This document shows positions 23,291 through 36,172 of a stretch of DNA of 64,000 nt, piece after piece. A program made the position numbers and the translations under genes. Under the pieces are notes generated by a model, which ran no database searches, was not told the origin of the DNA, and saw nothing but the letters and a program-made list of their open reading frames with translations. Each line of letters begins with the position of its first letter. The stretch's first letter is position 1. Source of the stretch: Multifurca ochricompacta (taxonomy: Eukaryota > Basidiomycota > Agaricomycetes > Russulales > Russulaceae); the NCBI GenBank assembly GCA_022496185.1, contig WTXG01000008.1, positions 248,001 to 312,000 on the forward strand, written 5' to 3'.

Positions 23291-25362
23291 TTAGTGATGT
23301 CGCACTTCCATTAGTTTTATAGATCGAGCACCTCGAAGGAAGCCTTTTTGATTCTCGTTGGATAACTCTTCTAATGATCGACCACATGTTTCAGGAAGCA
23401 GCAGTGTGGACGCAACACCTGAGAGCATAACGAAGCCAAAGATCTCCAGGCTGAGATAATGCGAAAATTAAGATCAAGCGCACAAAGGAGCAGGTAGAGA
23501 GAAACTTACATTGTTCGAATCGAATCAGCCTTTCGGAAAAAAAAGATCTGTGAGACAATGGCCCCTAGCTTACCGCATGCTGCCGAGAGGCCATGGGCAG
23601 TCGAGCGATATCGAGTGGGGAAGACCTCTCCGGGTATGATAAAAGTTGTTACGTTTGGTCCAAAATTCTGGAAGAAATTTGCAAGGCAGTATAGAAACAT
23701 CAGAAGTTTCGTTGTCCAGACCGACTCAGTGAAGTTATCGAATCCGAAGCCTAAGGAGGGTTAAATCAGCTTGAGCCTATGAGCCAACAAAAAGGCGCAC
23801 CCATGACGAGGAAAAGGATGGAAAGAACGACAAATCCCATGAGCTGGATTGGTTTGCGGCCCCAAGAATCTATGACGAGGAAAGAAGCCAAGTAACCGGG
23901 CATAAGGCCCGAAGCCACCGCGATCAAGGTATAGACAGTGATGTCGTGAAGGTTGTTGAAGACACCGCGGGGTGTCTCAACAGTGATGTCGGAACCTAAT
24001 CCCAATGCCCAAAGAATCTTTGAAGTAAATATCTTCGATGAATTCAGGCCAAGCCCATAGAATGCTATCTACATGAGAGGTCACGTTAGAGCTGAATTCC
24101 CCCTTTGGTCGTAACATCATCCTTACGTCGAGCGCAAACCATGAGTAGGCTGTACCAATAAGGATACGGGCATTCTTCCACTGGCCAAAGTAGGCCTTGA
24201 AGTCTTGGAAACTTGACCTTGGCGCGTCCATGCGCTCTGTGGAAGCTTCCGGGTCCATGTGCCAGACCCCGGGTTCCACACCATTGGCGGACAACACCGC
24301 CTCAATATTTCGACAGGCCTTCTTCACGTTGCGCTCGATGTCCATAGTAAAACGCGGTGTCTCCGGAATTGTCAATCGGAAATAAAGCGCGACGACGCCC
24401 GGGACGCAGCCAGCACCGATGAGGATCCGCCAGCAGTAGTCCATATGGTCGAAGACTTTCGGCGAGTCGTGTAGAATAGACCGTTGAAAGGCGGAAATGG
24501 TGATCAATGCCACGAGCGTGGAAGCTGGCGACCCGTAAGCAGTAGCCCGGTGAAAATGCGGAGATAGCCTCTTACCAAGATATCCCCAACCTTGTGAGGC
24601 GAACACAGCTGTCATCAGACGACCACGAGATCGCGTGGATGCAAACTCGGACGAGATAACAGCGCTGAGAGGGTAGTCGCCCCCAATGCCTACACCCATA
24701 ATAAAGCGCCAGACAGTGAGGACACCAATGATGTGGACTGTAGGACCAGAACCCGCTATTGCCTGGGCGAATGTACTAGTGATGATGATGATCAACTCGA
24801 TGCCATCTGCCAGCATTTAATAAACCGCCCTGAGCTTTTGATAGTCGTTTGGCACTTACACATCTGCTTGCGGCCAACGATGTCTGCCAGCCATCCGAAG
24901 AGAACCTGGCCAACCAAGTTCCCGACTGGGGATGCCACCTTGAGACCGAAGTCGACACCAGGGCTCAGTTGGTTATCTACGTCGGCGGAGAGTTTTAGTC
25001 GCCGGTGACTACATATAATGGGAACCACATACTTTCGCCATAGACATACCCAAGCATTATGGAAACAATGCTGATAGTGAAGATGTCATAGCTGAGAGAC
25101 ATTCGTCATTAACTGCGTCACCCTCAGATGATTCCATACTGACGCGTCAGTGAAGAAGCCCGCTCCTGCCACCAACCACACTTTGACATGAAACAGCCTA
25201 CGATCCTGGCTATGAGATTCAATGGCACACGGATCACTGCAGGAAGACGTACGAGAAAGGTGCCTTGTCCACCCTTTCGAGTGCGGCGACGCGATATTTA
25301 TTGAGCGTAACAGCATTGCGGTCGCCGGGTCCATCGTTGCTATTGAGGGAGTGAAAGCTCAT
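23291..25362 (-). CDS. PHO84-type inorganic phosphate transporter, copy B
   Basis: MFS phosphate:H+ symporter, apparently intact. The ATG at 25362 opens [14 protein letters not shown]. Exons read ...[71 protein letters not shown], the long block with [16 protein letters not shown] and [80 protein letters not shown] and a C-terminus [21 protein letters not shown] before a stop at 23291. Sugar-porter-type signatures (GRK loops, PETPRF) are present. The usual Trp of WFHVKV is Leu here. Two transporters of the same type lie on either side in the same orientation. Confidence 0.92.
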
Positions 25363-28209
25363 GGTGGGTCATGGGGCAACAACCAAGGAATGGAGACTCT
25401 GGAACGAGAAATACACTTATAATATCACAAATCTGTAGCATGCCGTTATCGGCGAGCCCGTGTGTTGTCTCAAAGTAGAAGTGCGCACGAACGTGTATCC
25501 CCCTAGAAAACATTGTGAATGAACTTGGAGGTTATTTCCATTCCGATATAACGGCGAAACAGTAACAACCAAAGCAGGGGGATATTTACTCTCGAGTCTG
25601 AATGTAGGGGGTAAACAACCAGCAGGGTTCGGCCGCCCAGTTTCGGGAGCAAGGAGAAACATGATCCCGTCATCAGCTGTCGGATTGCCCAATTCAGTCT
25701 AGCGTAGTGCAGCAAAATCAAATGTTCCGCCCGTCCACCATACCTATACACACACGACACACGACACAGTGCCCCCCCTCCACCAATACTAGTTTGGTTC
25801 TCAGCTTCTGGAACCAAATACCACCATATGGTGGAGTGGCGCTTAGACGAGCTGGATTAAGTATCAGCGCTCGGGCATGACATCCATCTTTTTCCCAGTT
25901 AGCCACACCCCCAGTTCACCTTGCTTCTTCGTGAGGATCCGAAGTTTAAAAAGCTAGAATCCTGCACAGGTCATGTTTTCTCTGTCGAGTTGATTAGACG
26001 AGTACACAGTATATGTTTGAGAGCTGTCAAGAGAATGAAATCACCTTACGATTTACCAGTGCAAACAAAAGATAAATAATCCATAGTTCACGCACGCCCA
26101 GCCAAGGCGGCGTTCTTCGCCTTGCACAAATAAAGAAAAACAATGTGACAGAATAGTTGCGCCGAGCCGAGTCGGAGGGGGCGCGCAGCACTTAGCAAGG
26201 TTCTCCTTGAGGTTCTTTCAGTTCTTCTTGAAAATTGTTCCTCAAATAAAAATAAAAATAAAAAATAGATATATTCACTGGCAAAAGGTTCAGCTCAGCT
26301 CAGCTTGGCTTAGCCATCCATGGTAATTGCACCCAGCACGACAAACACGTTCGACTAGGAAGTGAGAACAAGTTCACCTCATTGGCCGATTTGACCCAAG
26401 GCTTCAGGCCCTGGGTCCCTGTGAAGCTCCTGACCCCTGGTGGTGTGGGGTAGGGAAAAGCTTTCCATGACATCGTTGGGGTTAGGAATTCCAGGAGGCA
26501 CGATTATATATATATATAACAAGCTTAATGGAATTGTTTCATTGGCATTGGATCCACGGAAGGACAGGAGGTGCCGCTCTTTTTTGGTTTTGTGGCCACC
26601 TCGAGCGCAAACTCCACATCTGAAGGGGATATATGGTCACCATCTAGGTACGTACAGTACATGAATTATTCCCCTCTCCTTTAGGAGCAGCCCTTTGATT
26701 TTATCTCTTCTGCGTCGATAGCGGGATTTTATGCCCTAAATGCGAATTCTCAGCCTGCAGCCCACTTAACATCTCGTAAAGACATCAGCGTCTGCTACGT
26801 GCTACATATGCACTCCTGTGCCTACGGCTGGTACTGGTGAAATGCAGAATGGAAGAATTCGGATGAATAGAGTACCTGTGACTGGCTTGGTGGCTTGAAT
26901 TCCACTCTTCCACTCCCCTGCGATAGCGATAGTTGTCATGGGTGCCTCTGACACTTGGTGACGAATCCAGTGCAAATAGTGAATTGGTTCGCACGGGAAG
27001 TTAAGTTATCAGAAGTTCAGTTCACTTTGCTGTTTTCACTTTCTTCACATGGTTATACATACATTCATGCATTTTAACCATTCTCGGACACGGAACTTAT
27101 TCTTCCGTTTGTTCCGTGCTCCTTCCTCTGGTGTGCTGTGTGTGAGTAAGTGTGTGTGTGTGTGTTGCTCCAGCTGTAACACTTTTTAGTACCATTGCAA
27201 GCACTTGCTTGCTTGCCGATTAAAAGCTGTGATGGTCCGTGAGTCCGTGCACGGGGTCGTGTAATATTGTCTTGGTCAGTCAGGAACCCGGACCCGGAGG
27301 TCTACACCGCAGCACAGCAACTATCGGGGCTGGCTGATCTGATCTGGTTGGGGATCGACACCGGAGTCGTCGCGGATATTCGTTTGGCAGTCTACGCGCG
27401 GGAGGTGGGAGGGCTGGGCTGTGGATCCTTCACTGGGTGGGAAGGGGGGGAGGTTGCCAACGTTTTCTCGCGCTCTCGCGCTATCTGTGACCTGTCACTC
27501 GTCCGTCTGATTGCAATTCACTCTCAGTTGCCCTGGGAGACGTTCTCCCCATACTGGGCTCCTTCTCCGAATGACCTAGTCCTTCATCCAACACACGTCA
27601 GAGGGTGGTAGTGAAGGGGTAGCACACGGCCCCACATAAGTTCATTAGGCGGCGAGAAGTGTCTAAGGAGGTCTCACAGGTTAATAAATAAGGGATGGGA
27701 ACCATTGGGTATCTTACTTACATGATAGTAATTACAATCCGCCTTCAAATTTCAATGAGGTGAAGATGAGCATCGTTGGTGCTCACTGTACAGAGAACGA
27801 GGCCTATGAAGGTTCTTTGTTCTCTGTTCCCCAATCCCGGGTATATATTTATATTTTTTGTTTCTTGAAAACGGTCGTACGTGATGCTGACACTGCCATT
27901 CTTTGTGTCCTAGTTGACGCCATGATTCATTAGAAGGAGAAAAAAAAAAGGCGAACCCTAAAGCAACGTTCTATTACGCAGAAAAAATGAACTACAGACT
28001 AGCTTATAAATATACCGAGACCTGCATGTGTCGTGAGAGGCATCAAGGAGAAGCGAATGAATGGATACATTTCCAGGTGTTTGAATACGAGGGTACATAG
28101 GAAGATGTAGCTCGACCCGGCCTCATGCAGACAAAATAAGAACACCCTCCTTGTTAACGCGTACCTCGTTGACACCTGAGGATCGATGACACATTTGAGT
28201 GTACTGCAT
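25363..28209. other. long intergenic stretch between PHO84 copies B and C
   Basis: About 2.85 kb without a recognisable gene. It holds simple repeats: A-rich AAATAAAAATAAAAATA at about 26243-26267, GCTCA units at about 26292-26306, (TA)n at about 26506-26518 and (GT)n at about 27149-27165. A CACGTT word (minus strand) lies at 25490-25495 about 130 bp upstream of copy B. The reading at 27267-27611 has no family resemblance. Confidence 0.45.
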
Positions 28210-30272
28210 TTAACGAGATAAAACCAAGTCATTCGTACCTCGAATGAATCCCTCCTGGTCTTCGTTTGACAGTTCCTCCAGGGACCTTCCCTTAGTCTCG
28301 GGGATAAGCAGCGTAGAGAAAATCCCGGTCATCATAAAGAAGGCGAAAATTTCGAGACTGTAGCAAGCGGATATCAGATGCCATTTTCGAAACACAGAAA
28401 CAGATACAACATACATGTGCTTGATAAATTTGCCTGAACCGCCGATATCTTTCATACGGGCGAAGCCAACCTGAGCAATGACCGCCCCTAGCTTCCCGCT
28501 TGCGGCCGAAATACCGTGTGCAGTGGATCGGTAGCGAGTTGGGAAGGCCTCTCCGGGAACAACGAAGGTGGTAACGTTGGGACCGAAATTCTGGAAGAAA
28601 TTGGCGAGGCAGTAAAGGAAGACGAACCATTTGGAAATATTGTGAGTTTTGTTCAGTGCGTCATATCCGAAGCCTGGTTGTAATGGTGTCAATTAGAAAA
28701 GTACAGACCTCAGCGGGAGGAAGTCAACTCGTACCCATGACGATGAAAATAGCGGTGAGCATGATGAAGCCCATCAGTTGAATAGGTTTACGTCCCCAGG
28801 TGTCGATGAAGAGGAATGATGCCCAATAACCTGGGATGAGGCCACCCACGGACAAGATGATATTACCGACGGAAATGTTATGAAGGCTCTGATAAACACC
28901 AAGCGAGCCTTTCTGAGGAGACGTGCCGAAACCAATGACTTTAAGAACGATGGAGGAGTTCAAACCAAGACCATAGAAGGCGATCTACACCCGTGTATAT
29001 TAGCGAATAGCTCGCAGAACACCGAAGAACAGCTCACATCAAGAGCAAACCAGGAATATGAGGTACCGATAAGGACCTTGAGATTGTCCCATTTGCTGAA
29101 GTGTTCCAAAAAGTCGCGGCGGGAAGCTTTGGGGGCCTGTACGCGCTGGACAGCCGCATCAGGGTCGACGTAGAAGGTGCCGGTGGCAAGAACGTTCTCG
29201 ATGTCTTGGGATGCCTGCCTGACATTGCGCTCAATGTCCATGGTGAAACGAGGTGTTTCAGGAATGGTGAGCCGGAAGTAGAGGGCAACAACACCAGGAA
29301 TACAGCCAAGGCCGATAAGCAGGCGCCAGCAGTAGTCGACGTGCTTGAGCGTGTTAAAATCGTCATGAATGATGTGGTTCTTGAAGGCGGAGACGAGAAT
29401 GAGGGACACGATGGCAGCAGCTACAGAGTAGAGTGTTTAATTAGGCTATAGACGCCTCGGATGGACAATAGGACAGACTTAAGTTGCCCCATCCCTGGAA
29501 TGCAAAGACGGCGGTCATGAGACGACCTCGCGATCTCGTTGCAGCGAACTCAGACGAAATGACAGCGCTAAGTGGGTAATCGCCACCAATACCGATGCCC
29601 ATGATAAACCTCCAGCAGATGATGGCGCCAATAATACCAACGGTAGGACCATGACCACTGATCGCTTGACCGAATGTGGCAACAATGATGATCATGAGCT
29701 CGACACCGTCTATAAATGCCTGTGAGGACGCGCGGACTAAAATATTACAAGTAGAAACCTACACATGCGCTTACGGCCAAGGACGTCGGCGAGCCAACCA
29801 AAGAGCAGCTGGCCAACAAGATTTCCAATGGGCGTAGCGACTTTGACACCAAGATCCTGGTTGATATTCAGAGAGTGGTTTTTCCCGTAGACGTAACCCA
29901 ACATTTGTGAGGCGATGTTGATAGCAAAAATGTCGTATCTGGTGGCAGGAAGGAAACCATCAATAATGTTATGTCGGCGATTAGATAAAGACCTCGAAAT
30001 ATCTACTCACGCATCGGTGAAGAAGCCAACACCAGCGACAGCACAAACTTTAACGTGGAACCAACTGTGAAAAGAAAATATTGGTTATGAACAACAGAGG
30101 TATTATTGTAAAATTTTGCGAACGAGAATGTAGCATTGTCAACCTGAGCGAGGGCAGCTCGTCGACTCTCATCAAGATCGCGAGCGGCATTATAATGAGG
30201 ATGTGCTGCGACGGAGCTCTGAAGAGAGCCGACATCCTTCTCGGGATAATTTGTCTCGACGTTGGTAGCCAT
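28210..30272 (-). CDS. PHO84-type inorganic phosphate transporter, copy C
   Basis: MFS phosphate:H+ symporter, apparently intact. The ATG at 30272 opens MATNVETNYPEKDVG. Following exons give [150 protein letters not shown], a GLGLN segment, [33 protein letters not shown] and the C-terminus [23 protein letters not shown] before the stop at 28210. It is the best family match of the three copies. A CACGTT word sits at 30408-30413, about 135 bp upstream. Confidence 0.93.
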
Positions 30273-31117
30273 GGGGGTTTAACACACTGGCTTTTGATAC
30301 CCGGTTTGAGAAGGGGACGAAGGCCAACCATTGAGTATGGAGAGGAGGTTTTATACTGAAAAAAAAATATTAGATTAGTAGATTTGTGAGTCTACCGACG
30401 TTCCTCACACGTTCGTGAAAAATGAAATGAACCAATTACATTTTGATTATTGGCGCCGACTATCCGGGTTCTCTTCTTCGTTTGTCTGCGTCTGCGTCTG
30501 CGTCTGCTCATCAACATCAACAATCCTCTCATCCCCTTCCCACCCCCACCACCACCACCACTTGCACCTCGTTGTCGGTCGTTGCGTTGAACGTTGTTTT
30601 CTATTTATTTTATTTTCATTTTCATTCTCTACTTACTGGGCGCCGATGAAACAGACCACCCACCCCTGGACCACCCTAGACCGAGCCCTACTGTCACAAG
30701 ATCTCCACTGATATGACCCCCCGAAAGGTACAGGTCAACCTTCTTCTCCGAAGATGCCATTAAGAGATAGATAAATGTTCATAAAGCTCTTTATTTTTCC
30801 TGTTGCAGCAAATGGTCTTTTGCGCCACTCAAAACGAATAATGTAAAATGTGCCGACGACATTTGTGGGAAGCGCTGTAGGCACGGCTGTGAAAACCTAT
30901 GCATATCTAGTCGGTCGGTCGGTCGGTCAACAACCTGCAGCTGCACTTCACCGATTGGCATTATATTATATTATATTGTAATAGAATAGAATGAGAATAG
31001 ACATGTGCTCAGCTGTCTTTTATGTATGTGTGTATTTACGCTTACGCCTGTCAAACAGCCTGTCAAACAATCGTTTCTTTCCCAAATCCCCTCGGCTTTC
31101 AATTACTATATCCTCTT
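30273..31117. other. intergenic with simple repeats
   Basis: No gene supported. Simple repeats: (TGCGTC)n at about 30486-30510, (GGTC)n at about 30910-30928 and TTATA units at about 30960-30978. It contains the promoters of two outward-facing genes, PHO84 copy C (minus) and the LYR protein (plus). Confidence 0.45.
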
Positions 31118-31568
31118 ATGTCTTCAACTCGGCAGCGTGTTCTTGCACTGTATAAAGAACTACATCGCCTTGGCCGTGACTACCCTGATCACAAGTATGC
31201 GAACACCGTTGAACATTTTAAGAAGAAGCTAACTATGAGCGCTCGTCAACACAGCTACGATTTCAATGGTCGTATGCGTCGCATGTTCGAGAGTTTGTCA
31301 CCGTTGTTTGGCAGCTTATGAACCCTGTCGCGCTTACCGGGCTGTCCTGTCCTGTTAGAGAACCGTACCCTCACCGACCCCGCGGAGATCGAGCAAGCAT
31401 TGCGCTTTGGGGAATACATCAAGAATGGTGCGCACATGACGCCCGTCCTCCCTTCGCAATCGACTCCGAGGTCTCATTCACTACATAATAGAAACCTTGG
31501 CCCTGTACTCACTCCGCAAATATCGACATTTGAAGCAGCGCTATGATCCCCCAAATCGAGACTCGTAA
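31118..31568 (+). CDS. LYR-motif protein, LYRM5/ETFRF1-like
   Basis: Small mitochondrial matrix protein of the complex-1-LYR family. Human LYRM5 (ETFRF1) binds electron-transfer flavoprotein and displaces its FAD. The assembled protein is 86 residues from four exons: MSSTRQRVLALYKELHRLGR with the LYK form of the LYR motif, the LGRDYP signature, then NYDFNGRMRRMFEKN, DPAEIEQALRFGEYIKN and the C-terminal LALYSLRKYRHLKQRY, which matches LYRM5 rather than other LYR proteins. Introns start at about 31193, 31297 and 31429 and all join in phase. There is no obvious presequence, as is usual for LYRM proteins. Confidence 0.85.
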
Positions 31569-32681
31569 TGGGAAAATAGCTCGCTCCTCATTTGTGATCG
31601 GTTCCTTTTCTCCCTTCTCATCTACCCCGTCCCCGTCCTCGGAGAGAATTTCCGTACCTGACAAGCATTAGTGGAGCTTCTACACTCTGCTGATTATAAT
31701 GCTGCTGCTGCATCGTGGCGCCACGCCGCCTTGCGTGTGCCCCGAGGCAGTATCAACCGACGAGCATATTCGGGGCTCAGAACAAGAAAGAGATAAGAAG
31801 ATATTTTACTTCCCTCTAACCCTAAATGCCTAGATGCAGTACGGGAGCACAGAGGTACGGTTTATCAATCATGCTCATACTCTGGCGTCGATCGCATCTC
31901 ACGGAGAAACGTGTGTGGGACTATTCTGCGGTGCATATGAACCCTTATACACACGTTTGTCGCTACTCGCAACTGGGCTGTTTGCCAGGACTTCCCTCCT
32001 TCCTCCCCCCCCCCCCTCCCTAAAAAAGCGTCGACGTTAGAGGCACTACCTCACGTCCCTATGGTTGCATATGATATGATCACCGCTTTTTAAAAAGACT
32101 CGTTTCCCGGTTACATGTACTACTTGACCTGGGGGCCGTGCTTATTCCCGGGAGGGGCAAAAGGGGGCGTCTTTCTTGCCCCACCGCACCGCCCGTCCGC
32201 TCGCCTGCCCCCTTGCCCACTAAGTGGACATGGAATGGGAAAATCGTGACTCCGTGCGTGCGTGAGGGAATAAATGGTCAGTCAGGTCAGGTCAAATAGT
32301 ATTTCCGTGCCTCGGTTTAATGCCGTTGGTCGTCCGGGTCCAGGCAGAAGCAGCAGCGGCAAGCAAGAAGACAAAGTCCACATGATCTCATCGAACGTTC
32401 GTCGATGATCATCTCTTGGCAAAACTGGAATTGGTGACTGGCTTGGTCTAGCGACAATCCGGACCGGACCCACGCAGTTTATTCGTGGTGTGTCTGTCTT
32501 CTGCTTCGTTGTGATATTATATTATATATATTAACATCAGTTGTAATATTGTACGTATGCGCACCAACACGCGAAGTACGGAAATAAATTTATTGCACCA
32601 CCAACGTCCCTGCCCGGGCCTATTACCGTAATCTGACGTAGGTTTTTCCACAAGGGGAGAGGGGCAATGATCGGTTACGGT
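31569..32681. other. convergent intergenic region
   Basis: About 1.1 kb between the 3' ends of the LYR gene and the APC6 gene. No gene seen. A 12-base C run lies at 32005-32016 and an AT-rich TATTATATTATATATATT stretch at about 32514-32533. Confidence 0.45.
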
Positions 32682-35509
32682 TCATCCAAAGGTCATTCCA
32701 GCTTCATCCTCTTGCCTGTCTCCAAATACCGCTCTCGACGACGACTCGGACTCCTTCTCTTTCTCTTTAGCACGTGCCGCCTTGAGCTGTGCCTCCCTCG
32801 TTGCATGCGCGCGCATCTGCCCTGCCCACTCCTCACTTCCGCCAGCACCACCGAGACGCGTCAGAGGTCCAACGTCAGCGCTTGCTTCAAGTGCGAGGTT
32901 GAGCAAATCTAACACGTGCGCATTAATCGGATTAATTGACAGAGCCTGTAAGTACGATCCGAAGGAGCGGAGAGGTACAACGGTGTCAGCACAATCGACC
33001 CACTCTGAAACGCGTCACAAAAGGGATAATCGAAAGAGTTTGGAAAAAAAAAAAGGACCAAGAGAGGGGGAAAGGGAGGGGAGGGGGGGCCTACCTCGTG
33101 ATATTTGACAATCGCGTCGTCTAATCGATCCATAAGATGGTACACAAGCCCTAAGAAACCCAGCGCAGGAGCGCTGCGAGAGTCGATCTCCAACACCTTG
33201 ACATACGACTCGCACGCCTCTTTAAACTGGCCGAGCTTGCGCAAGCTGGTGCCCAGATTGAGCCACGTAGTCGCCCAAGACGCCTGCGAGGTTTGCGTGA
33301 CTTGTGCGATTGCAAGCGCGGAGCGGAACATGGCCACCGCGTCGGAGTATCTGCTCCCACTCTCCTAATCAGTCCCCCGAGTCGGTTATGAAAAGTGCTT
33401 CGTGGGAGGCACCTTCCGTGGTTAAAGGCCATCACGCCGCGCTCGTTGATCAGCAACGGATCACCGTCGCACATAGCATTGGCGGCATTGAGTGCCTCGT
33501 CGGCTTGTGCGTAGTTTGAGAGCACAATATGTTCCATACCGATGAACATGAGTGGTAGGTGAGAGCTGCGCATGTCCCTGGATCAGTCGCCCCGAGACAT
33601 CGGGAAGGAAGAGGGCGAGATGAATGCACACCCGGTGAACATTCGCGCACATGTTGAATATGCCGTGACCGCATGGTCATGCTCGCCTTCGAACGCAAAT
33701 GTATGCGCAAAAGCGATCCATGCTGGTCCAAAGCGTGGGTCCATCAGAGAGGTCTTACTGCCGATAAATGAGACCTTGTATCTGTGCTCGGGAAGCAAGC
33801 ACACCTAAAGTATGTGCGCGCGTCGGACCACTTTTTCTGCGTAAGGTACCATACTCCAACGGCATACCAGCTCGTCGCTGATTCTGGTTCGCGGTCAACG
33901 AGCTCATGGGCGAGTATGAAGAGTTTTGAGTGAAGATGTGAAAGATGGTGCATACACGCAATATGCAAAGGCATTGTCGGCGAATGCACCGCTACCAAGC
34001 CCAGTATTCTGCCGCAAAGTATGAGAAATGTCGGCCCATAAAGGCAAGAGAAGCAGCCAAGCCCGTACCGCGACGTGATAGCATAACAATCTGACCAGCG
34101 GAACTGAGCGTATAGGGCATCGGCAAACGAGAATAACACGTCAGGATTATCCGACAAGCCAAACTCTTCAACAAGACGTCGCCGGGTGAGGGCGTGTTCT
34201 TCCGCGTGCTTATATTTTCGAAGTCGTGACGTGTAGACGAGACGCACAAACTCGGCGTCTTCAGGTGTCTGCTCCTTGTACGCAAGTGTCTGCACGAAAT
34301 CCCATTCTACAAGGCGGTCAATGTGGCATTGCGGGGCGCAGTCAACGAGCAGAGCTAGCCCACCCTCTTCAAGTGTCATCATCTCGCCGCCGACGAGCTG
34401 TTCAAATGCGTCGTAGCACTTCACATCAAGTGCAAGAGCTTCCATGAAGCAGGCCTTGGCTTGATCCCCGCGGTTAAGCTTCAACATCAAGAGACCGCGG
34501 AGATTGCACATCGATGCTTCGACCTGATGGCCGTATCAATACAATCCGTGGACATGAAAAACGGTCTTCACCTTGATTCCACCATCAGTATTGGGTACCG
34601 CGGGTCCACTACGTCCTAACGGTTTATTTTATTAGTCGATAGGAATAGTGGAAGGCCAAAAGGGGCACGGACCCGAGTTACGAAAGGGGTTGGCTTCCCC
34701 GAGCATTTCAGTCGCCTCTGCCCACTTTCCCTGCCCGACAAGACACTGGGCAGCGAGGTAACGGCACACAACACTCATGTCTACGAGACGCGACACATTC
34801 TCCTGTTGTTCTGCTGTGACCTCGACCATCGCTGCGGGGCCGATGGGAAGTCGAGGTGGAAAATCAGGCTCGCGGGCTTTACCCTTCAGATCAAACGGAA
34901 CGGCGGGGGGCTTTGTGGAGAAAGGGCGGGTGAGAAGGCGCTCTGCGCGGGAGTAACGATGTGTCATAAAGTACGTTTGTGCAAGCCAAAAGGCGTCATT
35001 CGGGTCATCTATAAATGCGTGAAGGTTAAGTGGTAAGGTAAAGAGGAGAGGAATGAAGACGCACTGGTCCAGGAGAGAATCTTATCTCCCCAGAACGCGG
35101 CAGTATCGTATAGATGCTGCATGAGAGCATCATGGCGCCAGAGACGCATGCGGTCAATCATACCCCATTCAATGTCTTCTTCGTCTTCATCTCCCGAATC
35201 CTGAAATACATCCGTGTTGTCGTTAGCAAGAGGATGCCTGCCAAGGCTACCCTTGGTACGACGATGGGCTCGGGGAGACGAGCGTAATGGAGAAGATGGT
35301 AAAACGGAACGATTGGGGTCAAGGGCGAGGGGATGTGGAAGTAATGGGTTAGCACCGACGAAAGAGTTGACCAAAGATTGTGGACCGAATGAAAATGATG
35401 AATTAATAGATGCGCGATGATGGTGATACCCATTCCCAGAAGGAGAAGGATTGGGAATGTATGGGATGTTTGGGTTGAATGGTGAACCTGGAGGTGGTGT
35501 AGATGTCAT
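32682..35509 (-). CDS. CDC16: anaphase-promoting complex subunit 6 (Cdc16/Cut9)
   Basis: TPR scaffold subunit of the APC/C ubiquitin ligase. The ATG at 35509 opens [14 protein letters not shown]; the first ~110 residues are low-complexity, then [23 protein letters not shown] begins the TPR array. Landmarks: [54 protein letters not shown], a long block ending [138 protein letters not shown] and [21 protein letters not shown]. These follow the order known from yeast Cdc16 and human CDC16. The C-terminus is charged. I found no frame break. Confidence 0.92.
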
Positions 35510-35701
35510 GATTTCGTCTCTGGTTTTTGTGGGTGGGGTGAGCCTCACACTCACTCACGACTTGAGAGCTCGCTCCGGGATCCGGGCTATACCGGCCCGG
35601 ATATCCACCGTCTTTGGTGGCCTTGGGCTTGAGTGGCGGCCAGACGGCCACAGTCTCCAATCTTTCTTTGTTTGATTTAATCATCATCTCTCTCTTTCAT
35701 C
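35510..35701. promoter_or_regulatory. divergent promoter, CDC16 / ATG44
   Basis: 192 bp between the APC6 start (35509, minus) and the mitofissin start (35702, plus). A CTCTCTCTTTC tract lies just before the plus-strand ATG. Shared promoter is inferred from spacing only. Confidence 0.4.
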
Positions 35702-35998
35702 ATGGTACTTGGAAGACTTGCACATTATGCAATCGATGCAATCCTTCTGTCAACCGTTGTAGCTGGCGTTAAGCGCTCCACTGGTTTCGTGTACGTGTCG
35801 GATCCCCTGTGTTATATCCTCTGACGTTGTGACGCTGAGATATCATCTGGGTTCGCTAGTCCTGACACAGAGTCAATCTCTAATCCCACCATCCGCTCTT
35901 TTACTGAACAATATCTTGGCTTTGGAGAAACTGTCTTCAATGCATTACAAGGAACAGTCGTGACCAGCCCTTATTTCAAGCGGAGTGAGGGACGATGA
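35702..35998 (+). CDS. ATG44: mitofissin (Atg44 family, DUF1748)
   Basis: Small intermembrane-space mitochondrial protein of the DUF1748 family. The yeast member Atg44 promotes mitochondrial fission needed for mitophagy. Two exons (intron with donor GTACGT at about 35791 and acceptor GCTAG at 35860) encode 75 residues: MVLGRLAHYAIDAILLSTVV, AGVKRSTGFVPD, then TEQYLGFGETVFNALQGTVV and SPYFKRSEGR. The amphipathic N-terminal helix and the FxxGTVV...Y[FH]KR end are diagnostic of the family, and the length is typical (about 70-80 residues). The frame is intact. Confidence 0.85.
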
Positions 35999-36172
35999 AG
36001 CGTGTGTGGGAGACGTGATAGACGTGATAGACAAATGTTCAGAGGGTTCTCTCAATTGTGTATATTTTTTTATGGGGATTTCTCGTTTATTCATTTTGTC
36101 GAACCTTTAATTGCGACTGCGACAATGTATATCTCCTTGACACGAACATCCGTTGCTTTGCCTCCAGCTACC

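Noticed and set aside
27267..27611. Plus-strand 114-codon frame in the PHO84 spacer
   Set aside because: GC-rich chance frame with no domain and no splice partner.
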